Source: Chara braunii
Lineage: Eukaryota; Streptophyta; Charophyceae; Charales; Characeae
Reading direction: 5' to 3'
Length of the DNA: 32,308 nt
Assembly (NCBI GenBank): GCA_003427395.1
Contig: BFEA01000959.1
Coordinates: forward strand, 225,898-258,205
How positions within the stretch are numbered: the stretch's first letter is position 1; every line of letters begins with the position of its first letter. Shown piece by piece: positions 8,170-19,239 of this stretch. A program made the position numbers and the translations under genes. The notes beneath the pieces were generated by a model, which ran no database searches, was not told the origin of the DNA, and saw only the letters and a list, made by a program, of their open reading frames with translations.

Positions 8170-8630
8170 TGGCCGGAGCCGAAGAACGTTATGGATGTTC
8201 GTTCGTTTCTTGGTCGAGCCGGCTGCTATCAATGCTTTATCAAAGGCGATTCGAAGATCGTGGCCCATTTGACCAAGCTTCATTGGGAGGATCGGCTGTT
8301 CGACTTCGGCGAAGATGTGCGGGCTTCCTCTTTAGCCCTCAAAGTCGCCTTGCTATCTGCGGAGGTTTTGCGCATTTAGGACCTGCTTTTGCCAACACGT
8401 GTCACTACTGATGTGTTCGGCTATGGAATTGGTGCTGTCCTTGAGCAACACGATGGCATGGACTGGCACCCGGTCAAGTATTTTCGTAAGAAGGTGGCCG
8501 TCGTGCACTCCATTGACGATACCTGGAGGGAGTTATTGGGCTTTGTACGTGCGCTTAAGCGGTGGCAACGTTTTCTTTTTGATCGATGTCAATTTTGATG
8601 GGTAACGGACAACAATCCCTTGTTTTTTTA
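8170..8630 (+). pseudogene. pol: RT connection and RNase H remnant
   Basis: The frame from 8191 shows the RT-tail block MDVRSFLGRAGCYQCFIKGD, typical of the gypsy thumb/connection. From 8389 the RNase H start reads RVTTDVFGYGIGAVLEQHDG, retaining the first catalytic Asp. It continues DWHPVKYFRKKV and TWRELLGFVRALKRWQRFLF, which includes the catalytic Glu region. RNase H would degrade the RNA strand during reverse transcription. Stops at 8377 and 8596 interrupt it. Confidence 0.88.
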
Positions 8631-8699
8631 CAAGACCTAGGATACGATGAACAACACCATAGCTTGTTGGATGGCAATCATCGATCAGTTCGACTTTGT

Positions 8700-10001
8700 T
8701 CCCATCACAATCCGGAAAGTCGAATGGTTTTGCCGATGCCCTTTCACGGCGCATTAGAGGTTGATGACGACTTGCGAACCAGCTTCATCTGTGGCTACCA
8801 AGTCGATCCCGAGTTTCGCGACAAGTACACGAATTGTTCCTTTCCAAATCCGGCGCCATTGCACTATCGAATTGGAGAGGGCTATTTGCTAGTCCACTCG
8901 TGGGGGAAGGATCTTCTTTGCGAACCGACTAATGCACACTTGCGTACGCGGCTTCTTGGCGAGTTCCATGACACTCCTGCCACAGGATACTTTGGGGTCA
9001 ATCGTATGATTGGCCAATATTGGGAGCGCTTTTGGTGGCCCGACCGTTGTGGGGAAGTCAGTCATTTAAGGTTTGCTGATGTTGCAAATTCCACAATCAT
9101 CGTTCGTTTGGTGAGTTGCGATCGTTACCGGTCCGCTTCGGACGACGGGAATTGATTGCCATGGGATATCACTGGGCTGCTCCGCAAGCACAAGACTGGT
9201 GTGGATGGGATTTTCAAGGTGGTTCATCGACTCACCAAGTCAGCCATGTTTTTGCCTCGTCGCTATCGAGCCAAGGCACCGGAGTTGGCCGAGGTTCTTT
9301 ATGCTGGTTGGATTCGTACCAAGGGTTACTTCAAGGAGATCGTTTGCCACCGCGACAATTTGTTCATGTCCTACTTTTGGTTAGTGCTCATCAAACGATG
9401 GGGCTCATCTCTGTGATGGGGCTCATCTCTCTGATGGGGCTCATCTCTCAAGGCAAGCTTGGCTTGCCACCCACAAACTGATGGCCAAACGGAGAGGGTG
9501 CATCAAACCGCACAGCTTCTTCTTTGCACTCTCATTCCTCCGGACCAAAAGGATTGGGTTGAGCGGCTGCAGGATGCCGAGTTGACTTACAACTCTTCCA
9601 CTCGTTCGGCCATCAGGACATCGCCCTTCGAGTTCGAGCATGGCTCGCCGGTCACATCGCTGTTGGAAACCGTCACCCCACGGACGACCGAGATTGATGA
9701 CCAGCGTATTTTCGTTCAACGGATGCAAGAGCTCCTTGTCAAGGCACGCGACCAGATGTTGAAGACAAAGCAACAGGCCAATCACCAGTGTCTTACGTGT
9801 CAGTTCTGCGTCGGCGACCTTGTTTGGGTCACCGTCAAGGAATTTAGCCTCAGACAAGATATCTCTCGCAAACTCCTTCCTAAATGGATGGGGCGTTGGC
9901 GCATTGTAGCACCTGCTGGCGAGGCTCCTGAAGGACCTTCATTTGTCATTCAGGTGTCCGCCCACTTGCCTGTCTACCTGGTCTTTCATTGTTCAAAGTA
10001 G
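8700..10001 (+). pseudogene. pol: Integrase remnant
   Basis: Integrase inserts the cDNA. The zinc-binding N-terminal region reads LLGEFHDTPATGYFGVNRMI then YWERFWWPD in the frame from 8586. The core appears in the frame from 9156: KHKTGVDGIFKVVHRLTKSA, with His where VVDRLTK normally has Asp, and KEIVCHRDNLFMSYFW with His in the SDRD position. The third core motif HPQTDGQTERVHQT is intact in the frame from 9459, which then stays open to 10001 through WVERLQDAELTYNSSTRSA, DLVWV and PKWMGRW to LPVYLVFHCSK. Frameshifts and a triplicated 18 bp repeat at 9397-9450 split the domain. Confidence 0.92.
9397..9450. repeat. Three 18 bp tandem repeats inside integrase
   Basis: GATGGGGCTCATCTCTSW is repeated at 9397, 9415 and 9433. 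The first copy matches the expected integrase text (KRWGSSL), so the other two are an expansion between the second and third core motifs. Confidence 0.93.
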
Positions 10002-10079
10002 TCTCTTTTTGTTCTGGCGGAATGCAAGGACTTTCCCGGGCGGGGATTGCAAGCCCCACCCTCCATGGACAGTTTTCAG

Positions 10080-10200
10080 GAGGTAAGCGACATCATCTCG
10101 CAGCGATGCTACACCACCAAGCCGACGGAGTACTTAGTACAATTGTCTTAAACGAGTACTTCCTCGAGTCGTGGCCGTTAAGGCACCACGATTTTAGGAA
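10080..10200 (+). pseudogene. Chromodomain remnant at the integrase C-terminus
   Basis: From 10080 the DNA reads EVSDIISQRCYTTKPTEYLV-Q in one frame and, after a shift near 10140, NEYFLESWPLRHHDF in another. The pattern (E-V-x-x-I-I, then E-Y-L-V-Q, then E-S-W-x-P-L-x-H) fits a chromodomain, which in chromoviruses targets integration to modified chromatin. A single small indel would account for the break. It is short and divergent, so confidence is moderate. Confidence 0.65.
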
Positions 10201-10201
10201 G

Positions 10202-10480
10202 CGTACGGGCTAGTACAGGTGCGCCCAAATTCATCCGACTAGAAATGTTTGTACTCTTTTTTTTTCTGGGGCGGATAGCTGGGCCAAGTACTGGTGATTT
10301 AATGTAGCCATAAGGCTAACTGCTGGTCGACCCGTCTAGAACTTCAGGCTACAGCTCCCTATGTTCTCGCAGGTTATGAACACAAACAGCAAGGCAAGCC
10401 AGCACCTTCGCTCCACTCCGTGCTTGCGTCCAGGTTCCACCATCGGATTGTCAGCTTCGCCTCGACCCGACTTGATTTCA
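10202..10480 (+). other. Retroelement 3' untranslated region
   Basis: Between the chromodomain and the polypurine tract I see no reading frame with recognisable content. It includes a T-rich run near 10255. Confidence 0.5.
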
Positions 10481-10491
10481 TGAGGGGGGGG
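10481..10491 (+). promoter_or_regulatory. Polypurine tract
   Basis: The purine run GAGGGGGGGG directly abuts the 3' LTR start TGTTACATG. It is in the expected position to prime plus-strand DNA synthesis. Confidence 0.8.
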
Positions 10492-11711
10492 TGTTACATG
10501 CTGAGCCTGCACATGGGCCCCGTTTGGGGGCCCAACGGTTGCTGAGGGCCCCAGGCCATGCGCCCTTTGGACATGCGCTCTGGAGGACCATGGCCGGGCT
10601 TAGGGCTGCAGGTTTCGATTTGAGGCAGCGTCTATTTATTTATTCATCTATTTTTTTATTTATCTGCAGCCAGGACCAGAGGCGTACCGTGAGGCCCAGC
10701 GCTACTTACAGCTGGGCCACATCTGGGCAGACAACAGTTCGATTAGCTCACTTCTTGGATGACATGCTGCTGGAGCAGCCTGTGGACATGCGCTCTGGAG
10801 GCCCATGGCCGGGCTTAGGGCTGCAGGTTTTGATTTGAGGCAGCATCTATTTATTTATGTATCTGCTGCCAGGACCAGAGGCGTACCGCGAGGCCCAGCG
10901 CTACTTACAGCTGGGCCACATCTGGGCAGACACACAGTTCGATTAGCTCACTTCTTGGATGACATGCTGCTGGAGCAGCGCGACACAGGGCTGCGCTGTA
11001 GAGGTACAGGTGTAGGTAGGAGGTGAGGCGGAGGCCATACCTGCAGCAGCGGTACTTATCTGGGACTGTAGCCGCGCTCCGCGCGACCTGAACAGGGACC
11101 ATGGCGGCAGTTAATACATGGCGGCAGTTAATACATGGGGGCAGGTACTTGCAGGTGAGATAGCGAGGAGGACGATATCTTCTTCTTCTTCTGTCTCGCT
11201 CTCCATCTCTTCTGTCTCCTTTTTCGTCTCTTTCAGAGAGAGAGAGAGAGAGAGAGGTTACAGGCAGAGGTCACATCGGGTACGAGGCCCAGGATCTCAT
11301 TCGACGTTTTTGTGGCAGAGATTGCTTGGACATTCGGCAAGGGGACTATTTTTGGACTTAGCTATTCGGATGTTGGTCTTCTCCCTCATCTCCATCTTCG
11401 TCTTGCCTCTCCCCAATCTCTTCGTCCGTGGTGTCTCTCCCGTGTTCGTTTGCAAGGAGGGACCTTTCTTCCATGTATGCGTTCCCTCATCCCTCTCTCA
11501 CATGTGTGGTGTATGATGGGATGTTGCGTCAGTCTCTGATAGGTCAGGTCATATCTTCGAGTCTTCTGCTGCGCTACATTGTGCTATTTTCATATGTATC
11601 TGGATGTACATTGCTTCTTTGCGTTGCTAATGCTGCATTGTCCATTCGAGTCCTTTTCAGCACTTCAGGGATCCTTGGCTCCATATGCATTGCTCAATTG
11701 AGGATGTATCA
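10492..11711 (+). repeat. 3' LTR of the Ty3/gypsy element
   Basis: It begins TGTTACATGC and ends GGATGTATCA, giving the usual TG...CA termini, with CTTGG duplicated outside. It contains a ~205 bp internal tandem duplication (about 10577-10780 and 10782-10978). It has a single GA-flanked unit where the 5' LTR has four. Confidence 0.9.
10577..10978. repeat. ~205 bp tandem duplication within the 3' LTR
   Basis: CATGGCCGGGCTTAGGGCTG, later GAGGCCCAGCGCTACTTACA, and finally GACATGCTGCTGGAGCAGC appear twice in the same order. The 5' LTR has them once. Confidence 0.9.
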
Positions 11712-11716
11712 CTTGG
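11712..11716. repeat. Target-site duplication, right copy (CTTGG)
   Basis: It follows the terminal CA of the 3' LTR and matches 2045-2049. Confidence 0.8.
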
Positions 11717-11779
11717 ACTGGAAAGATGGGGTGTATACATCCTTAATTGGGGTGCGTTATGTTTGGGGGGAGACGGTAG
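11717..11779 (+). mobile_element. TIR DNA element, right part
   Basis: It ends GGGGGGAGACGGTAG (11765-11779), the inverse of the left end at 1566. The last ~48 bp (TGTATACAT ... GGTGCGTTATGTT ... GACGGTAG) match the right half of the MITE ending at 20864, confirming a shared family. Confidence 0.7.
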
Positions 11780-11938
11780 GTCCCAAAATAGAGAGCGTGA
11801 CCTCTTTAGTTTCCTGGAATCATTTTGTGCATTGAATATTCTTTGTGATATTAATTAACTTTATGGTGGAACTTGTGGAAATTTGGTAGCTTGATTCTGA
11901 ATATTATTTTTGAATGCAATGTACCCTTTGGTTGAATT

Positions 11939-12018
11939 TGTCCGTAATTTGTGCTCGAGGTAGTTTGGGGAAAACGGTTGTCCGTAATTTGTGCTCGAGG
12001 TAGTTTGGGGAAAACGGT
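11939..12018. repeat. 2 x 40 bp tandem repeat
   Basis: TGTCCGTAATTTGTGCTCGA plus GGTAGTTTGGGGAAAACGGT is present twice with no visible difference, at 11939 and 11979. Confidence 0.97.
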
Positions 12019-12477
12019 AGGCAGAAGAGGGGGTGTTCCTGTCTGATCACCGTATTTTGGGGAATCGCCTTGCAAGCGGTACACCACTATAAGGACTATG
12101 GATGTCTTGTTCAGGTGAATCACTTGTGATAAAATTCTTATTGAATTGGTGTTCACGTCTTTTGAGATATCACCGTGAAACTGAAACTGACGTGCCCCAG
12201 GTAATTCAGGAATGTCGATCACTACTCCAACACAGGTCTGTGTTTCAACAGTTTGTGGGTGTTCCAACTGTTCTATGCCCCTTCCTGTTCACTTATATTT
12301 TACTTGTGGCTACTTCTGAAAAGAGTACTTGTGAATCGAGAGCAAAATATCCTCAAACAACCCGTGAATGCAAAGCTTCCAGATTTAGGAGTCAAATGGT
12401 AGGTGGTGGACAGTAATTTTTACCAGGGTAGGTACTGATCATTTGCATAACCAAACCACTTGTCCGCTGATCTGCAG

Positions 12478-12737
12478 GTTTGTGGGCCCATTCGTGAAGA
12501 AAACAGATCGGCAAGAGAATGGTACAGAACCCAAGTTTACAAACGTTTACATAAAGAATATAGATTCCGATGTAACGGAGGATATGCTGAGGCAGAGGTT
12601 TGAAGAGTTTGGAAAGATCACAAACCTTGTGATCATGCGGGATGAGAACGATAAACCAAAAGGATTTGGTTTTGTCAATTTTGAGAAACCTGAGTGTGCA
12701 AAGGCAGCTGTGGACAAGATGAACGGCACGGTGATTG
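12478..12737 (+). CDS. PABP: Poly(A)-binding protein, exon encoding RRM3
   Basis: After the split Val codon the exon reads FVGPFVKKTDRQENG, the short RRM2-RRM3 linker. The whole of RRM3 up to its last strand follows: RNP2 VYIKNI (12545-12562), EDMLRQRFEEFGKITNLVIM, and RNP1 KGFGFVNF (12659-12682), then KAAVDKMNGTVIG. RRM3-RRM4 of PABPs bind poly(A) and AU-rich RNA with lower specificity. The acceptor is TGATCTGCAG|G and the donor is a strong G|GTAAGT at 12738. The exon starts with the last base of one codon and ends with the first base of another. An extra upstream open frame from 12443 is intron read-through. Confidence 0.96.
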
Positions 12738-14638
12738 GTAAGTCTCCTCATTCCTTGCATTACCAGTGTGTGCGGAAAAGTGTGCCAGCTGCTAATGCAA
12801 TAGTGGTGATGTGGATTGCTTTTGGACTTTTGAATTAGTTCAGAAAATGTCATTGGGTAGAGGTGGAAGATCTGCTACCGATGTACCACTGCAGAACTGA
12901 TTTTGTTGGACCTGCCTTGTGCGTGGGCCCTTATTCCCTGAATTCCGGACCCCAGGGTTTTGTGATGGGCACTTGCCTTTAAGAAACCAGATGGATAAGG
13001 TTAGTGGTTTGACCGGTGTATACTGGGATGATCCTGGGAAGCGGTTTGGGTGGTGGCAATTGAAGCATCAACCGCTGCGATAATGGGTGGTAAAGGAATA
13101 ACGGCAACTTCGGTAAAATGGAACTAGTTTTTCATTTCTCAAAATTGTGACACATTCCCTCGTGGGGATTTTCCCCTTGTTCTCGTTTTTTGCTTTGATG
13201 GGGGAGCTTCAGTGCCGCCCTCGGTCATAGTATGTGGCCTTTTGTGTGTGAAGCAGGGTGAACCATTTTGTGGTGAGGGGTGACAAAGAGCACCTTAAGG
13301 AGTAACATCGATGTATTAAATTAGAATTGTCTTTTCTTTAATTCTTTTAAAATTTGGGCCTTTTGTTGATCTTTCTGTCATCCTTCTGCAAGGCCATGCC
13401 GAACTTTTCTGTATCGTTCAAATTTTCATGGATGTCCCCAAGGACATGTTTTTCAATGCTCGAAATTGGGACACATTTCCCCTCATGGTCATTTTGCCCT
13501 CATTTAAATCATTTTTGGTTTAATGGCGTAGCTTCATCATGTCAGTATTGCCTTGGTAGGACACTTCTGGAGGAGACTATATACGAGTCGACCTTGTGCG
13601 GGCCTGTGTACAACTCGACCATGTGTAGGTGGTTGTAAACAAGTCATCCTTGTGTATGATCCTCCTCGTGTATAAATGTTTCGTCTGGATGTGGGTGAAC
13701 AGTGAGTGGGAGAGGTGTCTAGATGCTCAATAAAAAAGGAATGGTGGAAAGGTGTTGGTTATGGGTCTGTTCCATGTGATGTCGATTTCTGCTTTTCAGA
13801 GATCCTCCGGTCGGGTGTAAAGCTATGCCGGGGCTCACCTCAACGGGATTCAGCAGGTGGTCAAAACATGCCTGCTGTTTGTTAAAACCTGCCATCGGAT
13901 AAGCAGCGTGTTTCCCAGCTTTGGTAGGTGGCGCCGGAGTTGGTAAATGGCCATACCCTGGACAACACGAAAGGAAAAACGAGGCGGTCCCGAAATTACG
14001 AATAGAAAAGAAGGGCTGCACTAGCATTGCCGTTCCTCTCAATTCATGTTGCTGGGGCAATTCTGGCTGTGCCCAAACTTGAACCGCTGCTCCACCTGCA
14101 GCAAAAGGTAAATAGGTGTCCTCGTGCAGACTTGATGGAAAAGAACTCAGGCAACACTGCTTGCCAAGGTCCTATTCGGCTGTGTCAGTGAGACTGACAA
14201 AAAAATTAAGTAGGCAGGTTAGGGGATTAACTTCAATTCCGTTCTGGGCCAAGCAGACTAAAGATGGACACGAAGAGAGTCCACTTTGCCCTTTTCACCT
14301 GACCTCCCTTCACCCTCCCCCCTCCCTCTCTCTGCGCTTTGTCCGCCTTTCCTACTCCCTGCCTCCTCTCTCTCTCCACTGGCACCTTTCAATCTCTCTC
14401 TGTTGGCAGTTGCTATGTTATGTGTCTGTCTCTCTCTCCGCCTCCCCTTACACTGTGTGTATGTCTCTGTCTCTCTCCCTCCCCTTACACTGTGTGTATG
14501 TCCCGATCTGCTTGTCCACCAAACAAGGGGTTCCCCACAGGCAGTTGGGCACCTTCCCCTGAGCAAGAAGATGGGAAATGGTTTTCTGGTACGTGATATT
14601 GACAGAGTCAGGAGTCTATATACGAAGAAGATCTTTGG

Positions 14639-14643
14639 GGGGA

Positions 14644-14678
<35 letters not shown>
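14639..14678. repeat. (GA)n microsatellite
   Basis: GA repeats with one GACA interruption, following a CT/TG-rich stretch at 14290-14520. Confidence 0.92.
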
Positions 14679-15175
14679 TTAGCAGCACGGAGCTGCTATA
14701 GACAGTTAGCAGTAGTCGTAGCAGTAGGTTAGAGCTAGGATTGGGATGCAGCCCAGAGCTGCGACAATATTGGCCGAGAGCCAGTCAAGGCTCGCCCTGT
14801 AAGCTTAAGCTGCATGATGCTTCCGGTACCTGTTTCTCCGGGTGGTATGTGGGGTCGCCTCACCTCGTTGCCATTGTAATGAAAAGCTGCCATGTTTTCG
14901 CCTATTCTTCTGACCACAAAAAAATGCCAAATTTCGTGAGAAGCCTGCTGGCCTTGGCATTGCATGGGCCCACTGAAGTGGATATGCAAGCTTAAACTGT
15001 GCAAGGTGGATGTTCAGAGCTGCCACGAGTCAATGTACTGTATATCCTGCAAGCCAAAACGAAAGGAGGAGGAGCTTTGATGATATCAGAAGTTGAAGAT
15101 AGGGAAAGATTTCACGGAAAGGGAAAGAACTGCCGCTGTTGTCTGGATAGATGCGTTTACTTCCCTTTCTGAAGG

Positions 15176-15311
15176 TATGGGTCATCTTTTGGACAAATGC
15201 GTGTGGGTCCAAATGTGGTGATCATAGCTATGTTGTAGAGGCCTATGGGTCATCTTTTGGACAAATGCATGTGGGTCCAAATGTGGTGATCATAGCTATG
15301 TTGTAGAGGCC
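15176..15311. repeat. 2 x 68 bp tandem repeat
   Basis: TATGGGTCATCTTTTGGACA ... GATCATAGCTATGTTGTAGA occurs at 15176 and 15244, with only one visible internal difference (GCGTG versus GCATG). Confidence 0.96.
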
Positions 15312-15528
15312 CTGGCTAGCTGAGTATGTCTGACTCTGCAGTAGAAGACGAGGTTGTTAATGAGGCTTCTGTTTTTTTTTTTTTTTTGTTTAGTGTTGAG
15401 TGCGAGTTCAAGTCACTCGGACATCAGTCTCAAAAGGGATCGACTTTCGTTGGACTAGTTGATTCTATGGTGTATGGGAGGTTGGGTGTAGACTTCACCA
15501 TTGGTTAGGACAGAACTCTTTATTTGTG

Positions 15529-15903
15529 GGCCAGGTTATGTGGCCCCCCGAAGGATTTTGCAATGCACATGTTGCAGCGAGGTGCCTCATATCTATTTCT
15601 TCCTTTGGCCATCTCCTGAATGGTTCATTTTTCTCACGAGTGCTTCACAGGCCACTACTGTTGGAAATGTTTTATGGCCGACATGCTGGCGTATGTTGAA
15701 TTCGAGTAATGTTTTATTTGTGGGCCAGGTTATGTGGCCCCCCGAAGGATTTTGCAATGCACATGTTGCAGCGAGGTGCCTCATATCTATTTCTTCCTTT
15801 GGCCATCTCCTGAATGGTTCATTTTTCTCACGAGTGCTTCACAGGCCACTACTGTTGGAAATGTTTTATGGCCGACATGCTGGCGTATGTTGAATTCGAG
15901 TAG
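15529..15903. repeat. 2 x 184 bp tandem duplication
   Basis: Units start TTTATTTGTGGGCCAGG at 15529 and 15713 and run to GTTGAATTCGAGTA. Reading them side by side I see no difference, implying a recent duplication or gene conversion, or an assembly effect. Confidence 0.96.
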
Positions 15904-16039
15904 AGTGTAGATTTGCCCGTTTGATGTACTGCAGCTCCAATGGCCGTGAGAGATGTGGAAATCTTTGGTGTTTTTTTGCTCCTACAGGGCGAATCTCTAC
16001 ATGATAATGTCATTAGCTTTGCGGGATTTGCAGTTCCAG

Positions 16040-16590
16040 TTGTATGAGCCACCAAATTTTGCATTTGCTTGGCTTTGGTTGGCTTTCCGTAAAGAAGGTA
16101 AAACTGGGCGCTGTCAACTTGAGGACTTCTAGGGTGCTGTGGGCAATATATGAGTGTGGTGATTTAGCTTTGAAGAGGTTTCTTATGGGGGTGATGGAGT
16201 CAGTGTCTGTGTAGTTGGATGAGCCATGAAACTTTGCGTTTGCCTTGGTTCGGTCGACTTTCTATACCCATGGTGGAAGCTGGCATCCTCCTGTTGTAGA
16301 AGATCTTTGAGGATGCCTAGAACTCCATGGATGGTCGATGTTAGATGGTGTTGAATTAGCTTTGAAGAGATTTCTTGAGTCAGTGGTTGCTTAGGTGGAT
16401 GAGCAATGAAACTTCACGTTTGGTTTGGTGTTGACTTTCTATACACATGGTGAGAATGGGCCTCATCCTCTTGTGGATTATCTTAGAGTACGTCAAGGAC
16501 TCCATGGTCAATATGTGGTGATTTAGCTATTCAGACGTTTCTTGTAGAGATCATGGATTCTGTGTTTGTTGAGTTGTCTCTTGGTCTCAG
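16040..16590. repeat. Diverged ~170-190 bp tandem repeat array
   Basis: The block GRWTTAGCTTTGAAGAG followed by TTTCTT, then ATGAGCAATGAAACTT, then GACTTTCTATAC recurs. Landmarks sit near 16161, 16353 and 16520. A partial earlier copy begins near 16045 (GAGCCACCAAATTTTGCATT). The copies are well diverged. Confidence 0.75.
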
Positions 16591-18965
16591 TTGCGTAGCC
16601 TTAGGAAGTTCGCTGAGGTCATCTCCTTGACAGCATAGATGGTGTCGAGGACATCGGGGCCAGTCCGTGGTTGTGGAAGGAGAAGGGGTTATATAGGGAG
16701 AAAGGGAGACAATCCTCTCTTTTGTGCGCCAATGTTGAACATCGCTCATTGCTAGTGCAGTGGTTTGTTCTTCCTGTCCTTCATTTGGAAGCGCATCTGT
16801 CAAATCGGATGTGTTCTGGATGGCGCTGCCTCTCTGCAGCAATGGGAACAACGCATTTATGCGGAAAAGCTGAAATGGTTGTGCATTGATTAGGGCACTG
16901 GGAAATCGCATAATGTGCATGGCTCATGCTTGCTTATCTTACGTCATTGGGAAATTTATAATGGGGCTGACCTTAGCCGTGGAGAGTGGGCATCGACAGC
17001 ATAGGATTTTGCACTGTACCCACACCCTCCTTCAGCGGAATTTCTCACACTGCTTCAATGGTCTTTTGGGTATGAGCTTGGTAATCATTGTAAGTGTTCA
17101 GAAGAATGAGCAGCTGAGTTCTGTGGCCCTCTGAAATGTTCTGCGATCGCCACTTACAATGGGAGCCTGCTATTTATCTCTTTTTCTTACCGAACTTTTC
17201 GTCTTCGTTGGTCTTGCTGTATGTTCCTTTTGCTGTTTGCATCAACAGCCCGATCCTTGCGTCTGTCTCCTCTGAATCTTGGATTTCCTTTCCTTTTTCT
17301 GCTTCTCTTTTTCCAGAGTGTGGAGGATACGAAGACGACCGTTGAAGACATTGGATATCTGCTTGGACATTGTGCTGCATCTCCTGCAGATCATTCTCAA
17401 TAAACCTCCGCAGGTCATGTACGCGCTTGTGCAGACATTCATTAGAAAGCCTTTTTCAGGCTCCCGGGACGGACCCTTCTCTTTTTGGCAGCAAAGTATC
17501 ACTCCGCTGCAGCTTGAGTTGGGAAAAGAACAGGTGCCAGAGCATTATCCCTGCCTTGGCCCTTCTTCATTGTTCCGGTTTAGTCCCCTCATAGGATGGG
17601 AAATTATGTTTTCAAATGGTTTGCTTCGGTGTTCTCACAAAATCACCCGGAATATGTCTGTCGTTTCACCACTCTTTCTCAGCTCTTCAGCCATACTGTG
17701 GAGGCTTTTAACTCAGTCAAACACTGAACTTCTGCTCTTGAACTGAATTTGCCCATCAAGGCATTTTAAAGCTGGGAAGGTTCTGATGATTCTCCTCAGT
17801 GTGTGCCTGTTGAAGCTGGGTGGGTAATCTTTCTGTATTTCTTCATTCTGTCCTCCCGTAGCTGTATTGTCTGTTTGCCACTCTTTGCAGTAGACGATTG
17901 GGTGAGTCTCTCCTTTCTCCCTTCTCTCTTGTAGCACTGTTGAGTGCAAACTCGGTGTAGTATTGCGGTCACAGTCCGAGGCGGAAGACAGCTCCTCGCT
18001 GAGTTCTGTTAGCCCTTCCAGTCGTTTTGTCCTACCCTGTTGGGTTTCCGTTTAGGTTCGTTTCAGCGAATACTGATGACCTAAAATTCTCAGTTTGCAG
18101 ATTCCTGAATAGCCTCAAAATGTCACCAGGGAAGTGCCAGTTTCTATTAGGACCTATCATCCTACGCACAAACAAGGCAGGCACATGCACACGAGTCCCA
18201 TCAGATGGTGACGACACATGGCTTTCAACTTCTGTTTGACTTGAAATAGTGCTTTTCTTTTCTGCCTTTTCCAAAGCTCTCTACGATAAGGAATTCCATT
18301 TAACTCCATTCCAAAGCTTATCGCTGGAGAGAGCCGAAGTGAAACTGTTTCGTCCTCCCTCCCTCCGCCCTGCCCTGTTTGGAGCACATCTCTCTAGGAC
18401 GAGGAGCTGCACTGAACTCCATTCCCAAGCTGATCAATTTGGAGCTTTTCATTAAGGAAAGCCAGTTGATCATAATGATGGGCATTTCTTCCATAGGCGG
18501 TAGAGTCCGACATCATTGTTTGCTAGTTGCATGTCTCGATCCCCTCGCCCCATTGCTCTCCTGTCTTCTACTATGTCGATTTCACCAAGGTCCGGCTGAT
18601 TCTCAGTTCTCATCGCGTCAATCCATGATCTGTCCCATCCTCCTCTGCCTTGATGCAAGGTGCTGAAGTTTTGCAGGGGAAGTGTGTTCTACCACTGGCA
18701 TTAACATCCCGGGGATTGCTGGTGGAATGTTAGGACAGCTGTTGAGCAACGAACTTGGAGAAAGAGTGTGGTTGTGCAGAAATCACTCTTTTCATCGGGA
18801 AGCTATCAACATGTGTGAAAGGCATTTGCATTGCTCAAGAACTGCTGCAGATGGGCACACACCAAAAAAGGCTCTACAGAAGGGTCTCGAAGAAGGGAAA
18901 GTTGAGGGCGTTTGACACAGGTGTTTTGAATTTCCAAGAAGCACTTAGGTCATCCTGTGGCTAAA

Positions 18966-19239
18966 ACCATTGGTGATGAATTACTGTCAAAAATCCAGGA
19001 AAATAGCAGACGTCGCCCAACCTTTCAGGCAGCGCTTAGATCATCCAGGCCAATACCATCAGCTGGGCCTCTCACCCCTAACTTTACACAGCCTGCTGTA
19101 GGACCATTCCTGATGAACTACTGTGAAAAATCCAGGACAATAGCAGACGTCACCAAACCTTTCAGGCAGCGCTTAGATCATCCAGTCCAATACCATAGTC
19201 TGGGCCTCTCACCCCTAATCTTACACAGCCTGCTGTAGG
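18966..19239. repeat. 2 x 137 bp tandem repeat
   Basis: ACCATT.CTGATGAA ... TTTCAGGCAGCGCTTAGATC ... ACACAGCCTGCTGTAGG is present at 18966 and 19103 with about ten differences. Confidence 0.95.

Larger units (their letters stand above)
2050..11711 (+). mobile_element. Degenerate Ty3/gypsy LTR retrotransposon with chromodomain
   Basis: The 9.66 kb element is bounded by LTRs beginning TGTTACATGCTGAGCCTGCA at both ends, with a CTTGG target duplication outside. Internal order is leader, gag, protease, RT, RNase H, integrase, chromodomain, polypurine tract. That order with a C-terminal chromodomain marks a chromovirus-type Ty3/gypsy element. Every reading frame is broken by frameshifts or stops, so it is dead. 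The LTRs differ by indels and many substitutions, so the insertion is not recent. It carries an AT-rich block with a U2-like sequence in its leader and several internal tandem duplications. Confidence 0.92.
657..12477 (+). other. 11.8 kb PABP intron with nested transposons
   Basis: The intron joins the RRM2 and RRM3 exons and ends in CTGATCTGCAG|G. It contains a split TIR element (1566-2049 and 11717-11779) interrupted by a Ty3/gypsy retrotransposon (2050-11711). The flanks 667-1565 and 12019-12477 show no convincing gene, only small duplications (for example a 22-23 bp doublet near 815-860). The retroelement is in the same orientation as the host gene. Confidence 0.85.

Noticed and set aside
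14116-14732. Overlapping open frames of 148 codons in CT-rich DNA
   Set aside because: Low-complexity Ser/Leu/Pro translation of CT and TG-rich sequence.
15176-15903. CRISPR-like direct repeats
   Set aside because: These are adjacent tandem duplications of long units without spacers, in a eukaryotic intron.
17279-17746. 155-codon open frame in the second large intron
   Set aside because: No recognisable motif, poor protein-like composition, no splice relation to PABP; likely chance.
18268-18330. Imperfect inverted repeat around GCTCTCTACGATAAG
   Set aside because: Arms are short and mismatched, with no target duplication; may be chance.
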